Of a DNA stretch of 64,000 nt, positions 54,505 to 62,400 are shown one piece after another (position 1 is the first letter of the stretch; every line of letters starts with the position of its first letter). Origin of the DNA: an uncultured Lachnospiraceae bacterium (lineage in GTDB: Bacteria; Bacillota; Clostridia; Lachnospirales; Lachnospiraceae); NCBI GenBank assembly GCA_910578345.1, contig CAJTRA010000009.1, positions 62,001-126,000 on the forward strand. Reading direction: 5' to 3'. The notes beneath the pieces were generated by a model. The model had not been told where the DNA came from. It saw only the letters and a list, made by a program, of their open reading frames with translations, and ran no database searches. Made by a program: the position numbers and the translations under genes.

Positions 54505-55820
54505 TTATTTTGCCATTTTCAACTTCATCTTTCTGGGCAGCCTGGTCGCCTCCTTGTACGGCCGAAACAGCATGTAGAGCATACCGCCGAGAAGGACAAT
54601 GGCAGCAAACAGGCCGGCAACATTCAGATGTCCCGTAAATGCCGAACTGATCTGATAAACCATCAATGCCGCCACATAAGCTAAGCCACACTGGTAGCTG
54701 ATCGCAAACCATGTCCATTTCGTATGATTCATCTCCCGCTTGATCGCACTGATCGCCGCAAAACAGGGCGCACACAGAAGGTTGAACACCAGGAAGGAAT
54801 ATCCTTCCGCCATGCTGAAATTAGCACCGCTCTCAGGCCATCCGCCGGGATAGGGGATTCCCATCGTGCCCACAATATTTTCCTTCGCCACAAGACCTGT
54901 GATGGATGCCACCGCCGCCTGCCAGTTCCCCCAGCCGAGCGGAATAAAGATCCACGCGATCGCACTTCCGGCCGCCGCCAGTAGAGACTGGTCCATTTCC
55001 TCCTCAGCAAGCATCCGAAACCCTTCCGAAGTAAATCCAAAGTACGTCATAAACCAGATGACAATGGTGGAGAGCAGAATGATCGTACCTGCCTTCTTGA
55101 TGAAAGACCATCCGCATTCCCACATGGAGCGCAGCACATTGCCTGCCGTCGGCATATGGTAAGCCGGAAGCTCCATGACAAAAGGCGCCGGATCACCGGA
55201 AAACAGTTTCGTCTTCTTTAACATAATGCCAGAAACAAAGATGGCCGCCATGCCGACAAAGTATGCGCTTGTTGCCACCCAGGCGGAGCCGTCAAAGACG
55301 GCTCCTGCAACCATGGAGATAAATGGCACTTTTGCGCCGCATGGGATAAAGGTCGTCGTCATGATGGTCATACGGCGGTCACGCTCGTTCTCAATCGTCC
55401 TCAAAGCCATGATCCCTGGAATTCATTGATAAGACCTGCAAGCCAGTCCGCCACACCTGCTGCTTCAAGCACATTTCCTACAAGAACCGGAATGCCAGGG
55501 ACCCATACACCGTAGGATGCCGGGGCAGGCTCGTCAACGTACTGTTCCATCACCTCAAGTGCCGCCCCATAGTCTGCATAAGATGCCGTCTCCACCGTCA
55601 CTTCCAGCGTTTCATCGTCCGTCACTTCATAAGCAAAGTCTCCTGCAAGAACAACACCGTTTTCTTCCACATAAGCATCGTACCCATCTACGATAAGAGC
55701 CGCATTTTCGTATGTCTCGGCCGCCTCTCCATAAGCGGAGGCGCCAATGCCGAACAGGTGGAAACCATCGCCGAATAACCCGTCATTCGCCCAGTCCCAT
55801 AACCAGCTTGCAATATTCAT
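54505..55820 (-). pseudogene. feoB: Ferrous iron transporter FeoB, truncated and internally deleted
   Basis: Two frames carry FeoB parts. The upstream part (55820-55401) has WANDGLFGDGFHLFGIG and GVWVPGIPVLVGNVLEAAGV, the start of the membrane domain. The downstream part (from about 55420 in the other frame) has PGIMALRTIENERDRRMTIM, TFIPCGAKVPFISMVAG and the rest of the permease. Between them about 60 residues are missing, and the frames do not join. The N-terminal GTPase domain is absent, so Fe2+ uptake by this copy should not work. The junction lies at AATTCC near 55415. Confidence 0.85.
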
Positions 55821-56008
55821 CTGTAATATTACTTATTTGTGTCGTTTCTGTTCCTACGCACTATCTTTTACTCGTTCTCTTTTCTGTATTTTAGATATAT
55901 CTTTTATTTCTATCATTTTAAACTCAATTTCATAACCCATTCGATGTACCCATAGTTTTAAATGATTTATTTTGTCATATACTACTGTTTCTCGTCATAT
56001 TTAATGGC

Positions 56009-56032
56009 AAAAAGCAGGCCCGTGGACCTGCT
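56009..56032 (-). terminator. Intrinsic terminator in the 55821-56122 gap
   Basis: AGCAGG and CCTGCT stem with a GC-rich interior loop followed by five T on the minus strand. The remainder of this 300-base gap shows no gene. Confidence 0.6.
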
Positions 56033-56122
56033 GCTTCTTTGTTATCACCTGCACTCATATGAACCTACTTTAAAGTTTCCGATTCCATCCTCTTATCATG
56101 CTTTATACCATTATGACTAAAC

Positions 56123-56432
56123 CTAAAAAAGACTCACCAATTCATCCGGCTGAATAACTTTTACTCTTGATTCTATAAAATCATCTAGATTTCTAGTCAC
56201 AATGTAATCTGCTGCCTCTTCTAAACATAAATCCTTTAGCAAAGCACGCCTTTCTTCCTGACTGAAATCTTTTCTAAGGATATAAAACAAATTAGGAATA
56301 CTATGAGCCGCCATAATTCCTGTCACTTCCTTTTTGGCACATTTTTCCAATATCCTCTTTCCATACTCAGCATACGGCTCCCAATTGGCAATAACATCCA
56401 TAAAGAATATTTGTATCAACCAAGACTACCAT
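56123..56432 (-). pseudogene. PIN-domain toxin, frameshifted and internally deleted
   Basis: From the ATG at 56432 the frame begins VVLVDTNI, the PIN start with its first acidic residue. It then breaks at an extra T near 56401-56404 and continues in another frame as MDVIANWEPYAEYGKRILEK. At LLKDLC-LEEAADYIVTRN a central block of about 30-40 residues is missing. The end (TRNLDDFIESRVKVIQPDEL) is normal. PIN toxins cut RNA. The lost central acidic residues and the frameshift should inactivate it. Confidence 0.8.
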
Positions 56433-56505
56433 ACTTCCCCTCCCTTGCCTCTTCCAGTTCCTTATCCGCATCGAAGTCTTCCGGACCTATGTATGTTTTA
56501 TTATT
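56416..56505 (-). pseudogene. Possible antitoxin C-terminal remnant
   Basis: The frame overlapping the PIN start reads IGPEDFDADKELEEAREGKY and ends just inside the PIN gene, as an antitoxin tail would. Upstream it meets a stop, so only about 28 residues remain. The assignment is from position and composition only. Confidence 0.45.
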
Positions 56506-56597
56506 TTACCGATGTTCGTTTACCAAACCAATTATTTATGTAGCAATTTATCGGTTTTCGCTATTATCAATTATGCTCTCCCCATCAAAAAACCACC

Positions 56598-56672
56598 TCA
56601 TACCCCGCCAACCACAAAAACCGCCACCGTAAACATCACATACCTCCCCAATAACCCCATTACAAAACCCAT
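56598..56672 (-). CDS. Tiny hydrophobic ORF (24 residues)
   Basis: The ATG at 56672 has GAGGTGGAAAG ahead of it and gives MGFVMGLLGRYVMFTVAVFV plus four residues, then a TGA. It is a single hydrophobic helix with a strong G bias on its strand, near the mobile-element end. It may be a membrane micropeptide or a truncated gene. No family recognised. The rest of the 56506-56749 interval shows nothing else. Confidence 0.35.
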   Translation of the reverse strand: MGFVMGLLGRYVMFTVAVFVVGGV

Positions 56673-56749
56673 CTTTCCACCTCTACATTCCTCCACTTCT
56701 TTCTGCGGTAAGAACAACGCTTTTATGCTGTTGTCATCCCTGCCCCTAT

Positions 56750-56989
56750 TTATTCATTCCCGATCTTCTGCTCCATGACAGTGCCGGACTGGAACTGTAT
56801 CTGTATCCGGTCGCTGTTACCGCTCAGGAAAGCGTCCATGTCCTTCAACCACTGTTCATAGTTTTCCGCCAGTTCCGCTACTGCCAAAAAGAACGAACTC
56901 ATTTCCTCTTTCAATCTGGTTTCCACCTCCTTCTCATTCTGAAAGTATCTCCAAATCATCCCCAAAAACCGATTTTGACTCCTATGCAT
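56750..56989 (-). CDS. Small protein beside the serine recombinase
   Basis: The open frame gives up to 79 residues. The plausible core (FFLAVAELAENYEQWLKDMD, AFLSGNSDRIQIQFQSGTVM) is charged and helical with no membrane segment. A strong AAGGAGGTG lies in front of a TTG codon at about 56907, so the true protein may be only about 54 residues. It sits 50 bases after the recombinase and has recombinase-end character. I do not recognise the family. Confidence 0.45.
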   Translation of the reverse strand: MHRSQNRFLGMIWRYFQNEKEVETRLKEEMSSFFLAVAELAENYEQWLKDMDAFLSGNSDRIQIQFQSGTVMEQKIGNE

Positions 56990-57040
56990 CTATAAAAGCA
57001 AGCTTTCCTTTAACCACCAACATCTTGTGGTTTCGACCGC

Positions 57041-58768
57041 CTAATTCTTCTCTTTTCCCGCCCCAACTTGTTGGGGTTTATACTGCAACTTTATTATTAC
57101 CTCGACAGTTCCTTCTTTGTCCCAACCAATTGTATCAATATCCTGACCATTATAGAATACAGGAAACCTAAAGTGAATCCGTTTCAACAGTTGTCCATTC
57201 TCCTGTTTGTCTTCATATATCAAGACTTCATCTATAAAGCTACTCAGCAGTTCCCTTCTCTCGTCATCATTAAATTCATCATACAGTTGGTTGAAGTTTA
57301 ACAGATACCTATAAATATTATCAACCGAAATCTTCTCCATTTCAATGTTTTTCTTTCTGATTTTCAATTCCTCCATAAGTTCTTCTAAATCTGCTATTTC
57401 ATCATACATATTATTCAGCCTGTCCTGCAGATCGTTTAGCTTTCTTTCATAATGCCTGTCCTCGATGGATAGACTGTCAATTTGTCTTTCAATGTTCCTC
57501 TTGCTTCCATTTGCCTGTTTTAATTGATGCTCATAGTTCTCTATTTCTTTCTCTATTTCCGTTGTGTCTACTTTGCCTCCTATCTTGCCTTTCAAAACCT
57601 CCGCAAATCTCTCATTCCTGACAACTTTTCTTATCACTTCCACAACAGCATCATTAACCATTTCTTCTTTCCATTGCTTATTATAATTACAGGTATGCCC
57701 ATCAAGCACCCGTCTATGCTTGCAGGCATAATAAAAATAATCCTTGTAGTGTGTTCCATCACTCCTCTTTTTTCGGTTCACATTACCAACCATTCCAGAG
57801 CCGCACACAGGGCATTTCAGAATGCCCGACAGCAGGTGTCTCCTTCCGATACTGTATTTTTTCTCCCTTCTCCCTCCTGTCATATCGCGCTTATTTTTGG
57901 CCATCTCCCATCTGGTTTCATCAACAATAGCTTCATGTATGCCTTTTACAAGAATATAATCCTCTGCTTTTACCTGATGTGTCTCATTTCTTGTTCCCTG
58001 CACTTTTTCCATTGTCCGTCTGCCAAATGCAATTTTCCCGCAATATACTGGGTTATCCAATACACCCCTTACAAACCCGACAGAAAACTTTGTTAGGGTT
58101 CCGTTTGCCCTTGGCTTTTTTGCAATGCCATTTTGATTCAGATATTTTGCTACACCTGTTGCCCCCATATTTGTATCAATATACTTATCAAAAATTATCC
58201 GAATAGCCTCTGCCTCATCTTCTTCTACCTCCAGCTTCCCATCCGTCAGTCTGTAACCGTATGGTGCAAATCCCCCATTCCACCTGCCTTCACGTGCTTT
58301 CTGCTTTCTTCCCTCCATTGTCTGTACCAGAATGTTTTCTCTTTCTATTTCCGCCACAGCAGACAATACGGAAATCATAAGTTTTCCAGCATCCTTTGAT
58401 GAATCAATTCCATCTTCTACACAAATCAAGTTTACCCCATAATCCTGCATAAGCTGTAAAGAACTCAAAACATCTGCTGCATTTCTCCCGAATCGTGAAA
58501 GTTTAAAAACCAAGACATATTTCACATTATCTTTTCCACTTTTAATATCTTCCAGCATCTCACGGAATTGCGGTCTTCCTTCCACACTTTTTCCGCTTTT
58601 GCCTTCATCGCTGTAAGTACCTGCAATCGGCATCCTTTCATAATCTGCATATCTTTTAAGTTTTTCATTTTGTGCATCCAGACTGTATCCGTCCACTTGC
58701 ATTTCCGTTGATACTCTTGTGTATAAATAACATGGTGCCCCTGCTTTACTTCCATTATACTTTTCCAT
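57041..58768 (-). CDS. Large serine recombinase (TnpX/TndX type)
   Basis: It catalyses site-specific integration and excision of a mobile element. The 575 residues have an N-terminal resolvase domain with the nucleophile Ser20 in YLYTRVSTEMQVDGYSLDAQ. FKLSRFGRNAADVLSSLQLM and AVAEIERENI complete the catalytic region. A Recombinase domain follows (GGFAPYGYRLTDGKLEVEED), then a zinc ribbon (CPVCGSGMVGN...YYACKHRR...TC) and a long coiled coil (about 410-490). I use the ATG at 58768 behind AAGGAAGG. It is probably the integrase of the element that fills the right end of the window. Confidence 0.94.
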   Translation of the reverse strand: MEKYNGSKAGAPCYLYTRVSTEMQVDGYSLDAQNEKLKRYADYERMPIAGTYSDEGKSGKSVEGRPQFREMLEDIKSGKDNVKYVLVFKLSRFGRNAADVLSSLQLMQDYGVNLICVEDGIDSSKDAGKLMISVLSAVAEIERENILVQTMEGRKQKAREGRWNGGFAPYGYRLTDGKLEVEEDEAEAIRIIFDKYIDTNMGATGVAKYLNQNGIAKKPRANGTLTKFSVGFVRGVLDNPVYCGKIAFGRRTMEKVQGTRNETHQVKAEDYILVKGIHEAIVDETRWEMAKNKRDMTGGRREKKYSIGRRHLLSGILKCPVCGSGMVGNVNRKKRSDGTHYKDYFYYACKHRRVLDGHTCNYNKQWKEEMVNDAVVEVIRKVVRNERFAEVLKGKIGGKVDTTEIEKEIENYEHQLKQANGSKRNIERQIDSLSIEDRHYERKLNDLQDRLNNMYDEIADLEELMEELKIRKKNIEMEKISVDNIYRYLLNFNQLYDEFNDDERRELLSSFIDEVLIYEDKQENGQLLKRIHFRFPVFYNGQDIDTIGWDKEGTVEVIIKLQYKPQQVGAGKEKN

Positions 58769-58841
58769 ATTAATCCTTCCTTTCACCCTCATGTCTATAT
58801 TGTAACGTAAAATCGCACACCGCTCAAGGCCTTTCCATAGG

Positions 58842-58866
58842 AAGCCAAGGCATAATGCCCTGGCTT
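58842..58866. other. Stem-loop between the recombinase and a small upstream ORF
   Basis: AAGCCAAGGCAT and ATGCCCTGGCTT pair over 12 bp (one G-T position). A T-run follows on the plus strand only. It separates the small ORF at 58873 from the recombinase start and could be a processing hairpin. Confidence 0.5.
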
Positions 58867-58872
58867 TTTCGC

Positions 58873-59001
58873 CTATTCCTTCTCAGAAAAATCGTTGCTC
58901 TCAATCCTATTACCATACTTTTCAATCATTCTCGCTAAAAACTCCATACAGATATCAAAATTCTTTTCCGCAAGCAATAATTTCAGTCTTTCTTCCTCCA
59001 T
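58873..59001 (-). CDS. Small ORF upstream of the recombinase (42 residues)
   Basis: The ATG at 59001 gives MEEERLKLLLAEKNFDICME, then FLARMIEKYGNRIESNDFSE and a TAG. It is helical, charged and has natural codon use, so it looks like a real small protein and not random DNA. It is too short to assign; a role as an accessory factor of the recombinase is only a guess. The rest of the 58769-59448 interval (AT-rich) holds hairpins but no other gene that I can support. Confidence 0.5.
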   Translation of the reverse strand: MEEERLKLLLAEKNFDICMEFLARMIEKYGNRIESNDFSEKE

Positions 59002-59323
59002 AATTTTCTAATCACCGTCCTAAAATTATTTGCTCTAATACAGAAAATAGAGACTTCCTCCTACGTATGATTAGAAATAACCTATATGCCGACTGCCTGT
59101 TCTGTATAACCGACAGTTTTCTTGTTCCGTGTTGGAATTGTGATTTAATCAACTTAAATCACAAAATTTAAACCCAACAAAAATATTTTATAGTTTTACT
59201 ATAACTGATAATTTTTGTATATTCAATTTCTGCCAAATCAATTTCGTGCGGATATATCACGATTTAAAAGCATTCTTTTATTTATACTGTTTTTATCTTT
59301 ATAAAATTTTTCCCTTTAAATTG

Positions 59324-59362
59324 AAAAGTGTCTCTAACTACTTTGGGTTAGAAACACTTTTT
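59324..59362. terminator. Bidirectional terminator-like hairpin
   Basis: AAAAGTGT-c-TCTAAC pairs with GTTAGA-a-ACACTTTT, an extended stem with T-runs at both ends. It lies 90 bases beyond the big surface-protein gene. Confidence 0.65.
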
Positions 59363-59405
59363 ATTCCTGTTTTTTATAGCTCAACTGTCTAAATCCCTAT
59401 TTAGA

Positions 59406-59439
59406 TAAAAAGAAATCCTCTCACTCGGAAAGGATTTCT
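59406..59439 (-). terminator. Terminator of the large surface-protein gene
   Basis: AGAAATCCT and AGGATTTCT form a perfect 9-bp stem followed by TTTTTA on the minus strand, 10 bases after the stop codon at 59449. Confidence 0.85.
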
Positions 59440-59448
59440 CTAAAAAAA

Positions 59449-62400
59449 TCACTGAACTATATGAACTATTGCATCATCTGCTCCTGTTGTCTTAATTGTA
59501 TAGCCAAGCTCTATTGCATCACCAATATATCTCTCCTGTATCGTATTAGGATAATCAAATGGTGTTGCTGCTACAACTGGTGTCCAAATTGTGATACTAT
59601 GTTCTCCCCTGTCAGCTACATCATAAGTTCCTTCTACAATACCTGGCGATTTCTTGTCAGGTGCAAGTTGATTAGTATAGAATTTCATTTTTTGTAAATT
59701 ACTTGAAATACCATTTTCGTGACTTACACACATAGTATAAGTAACTGTTGTCACAGAATAATCTTCACTGTATTTAATGTCTCTCTCAAATACAACAGGT
59801 GTATCATAGATTCCTGAATAGCTGTAAACTGTATCAGGATTATCACTCATAAATACATACAAATCATTGAATACGTTGGCTCCTGTTACAAGGTTTACTG
59901 CCAGTCTGTCAAGAATACTGTAACTGCTGATATATGCTCTTTCGGAACTCTTGTAGAATGGAGCATTTCTTCCATCTTTTCCCGTTAAAGCACTGATATT
60001 CGCATACTGTCTGCTGTTTGCAGCTACATCATTATATCTCTTCTGTACTCTGTTGGAAGTACCAATTATATCATTTTGTCCATCATCCTGACCAAAATAT
60101 CTTGCAAGGTATTGTGTCAACAAGCTGTTTTCATATTTGACAGTCACCCTTAGTTCAAAGCCCTGTCCTGCAGATACGATTGCAAACTTATTCTGGTTTA
60201 CCATATCAATCCAGGCATCCGTAAGGTTGCCGTATGCATCAAAATCTTCTATATAATCTGCTCCCTGTGCTTCCAGCTCTTTCTTATACTTGGAAGTATA
60301 GTTGCTCTTGAATAGCACCTGACTGATATAATAACTTTCTGTCTGTGTTTTTCCTGCATTCTTAAATTCGCCAACTGCTGACTGTACAGAATTTCCATTA
60401 TAGCTGTAATTTGTCTTTGAATACTTGAAGAACATAATAGATTTTCTTCTGTTAGGGAATGTTACTTTGTTATTCCTGTTGCTTGGGTTGTATTCAAAAT
60501 CATATTGCGTATAAGTCTTTGTATGACTATCCACAACTGTTTTTGTTTCACCATTGCTCAGCTTAATGTTAAATGATGTAGTAGGTGCAATATGATGTAA
60601 TACATTGTCACTCTGATTGTATTCATCAGGCACATTATTTGAGTTGTTGATATTTTGTGGCTGCATCTCTTTAACATTTGGATTCATTGCGGGAAAAATA
60701 TCTGAACTTGCAGTCTGCTCATTAGGTGGATAGTATCCTTCTTTCGTAGACACAGTTACTTTTCTATTAATTCCACTTCCGCTTACACTAACACTTCCAT
60801 TTGTAAAGTGATCTTCGTAAATCAATCTATCATGGTTAGGATAAATCTTAAAGTTCATTGTTTCCTTAGGATTACTTGTCATTGTTGCAAGTACAGTAGG
60901 AATTTCTCTTTGGATATAAGTTCTTCCTGTCTTAATATGGTCTACTACAATAGTATTGCCATAAGAAGCACCTGTTTGTGATGCACCTGTTGAACCCCAA
61001 GAAATCATATTGTTTATATCAAATTCATAAACATCTGCAGTTGTATCATAAGGAGTTGTAGACTGATCACTGTCAGTTTTACCATCATATGCTCTTTGTT
61101 TGTCTGCATAGATTGTAGCACTAGGATTTTCTACATCTATTGTGTAATACAGGTTATAATTCATATCATGATTATCTCTTCCTCTTTCTTGGTAGATATG
61201 CTCTGTGATACCTGCGCCTGTATTCTGTACAAAGTTTGAAACTTTGATGTCTACATCTGACTGCCATACTTTGTTTCTAATAGCATATGTTAAATACTCG
61301 TTATTCTGAGTATAAACAGTATGGTTATAAATAGGATTATTGCTTTGATTAGAGCTAAAGTAACCAACTCCACCAACATTGTTATGATCTTCAAAGTTAT
61401 AAAACCAATTTGTGTACTGTGTAGCAGTCATCTTATCTTTAGCATAATTGTATGCTTCATCAAAGTAGTTCTTTGTGTAGTTGTCATTTTCATCTACTTC
61501 AATATAAGCAGTTGCATATACCAAGGCAGAGCTAAATACCTCAGGTTCAGTATCAAACTCCCAAACAACAAGCATATTATGGTCACTTGGCTTTGATACC
61601 GTAAAATCTGTTAATAATGGGGAGCCACTACTTGATGTAATGCTACTTGCTGACTTGTTATCATAATTATCATCATATTGGTCTGTTACAAGTGCATCAA
61701 GGAAAACTCTATCATTCCAAGTAGAACCACTATCCCAAGAATAAGCACCATTTAATGTATATGCTGTTTCAGGAGTCTGATACAGTCCTCTAATCTTTAT
61801 ATCAGTCAAATCCTGTACCAACTTTGCATGTGGTACATTAATAGAACTTTGGCTAAATCTGTCTCCTGCAAGACCTGTTCTAAGTTGATAAATAGGTTTT
61901 GTATTATCTGGTTCCTGCATTCTAGCTAAATAATTATACTGATAGTAAGGTTTATTTTCCAAACTGAATTCAATCCTGAATCCCTTAGAAGCCCCCTTAT
62001 AAGAATAGATATATTTGAGATGGAATTTTTCTCCCACTCTTAAGTGACTAGAGTGTTTAATTACTTTTCCATTCGGAGCTGTGTAAGTCAAATCATTCCA
62101 TTCATCATTATCTGCAATAAGCAATATCTCTGTATCAGTTTCTGCAGGAAATTCATGTGGTACAGTTTCAACTCTGATATAGCATTTAATAGGATCTATA
62201 AGTTTCTCCCCTCTGATATAAATACCAGACAAATCTTGCCAATCAATATAAGTTCCTTCAATTGTGTTTTGTTCAATAGAAAAATGCTGTTTTCCACAAC
62301 AAGGAATTACTGCACATTTATCGTCTTCGTCTGTGATTGGTTCAAGATTAGTATAAGTGTCATTATATCCCATACTTCTTGATTTTGCCCAATAAGGACA

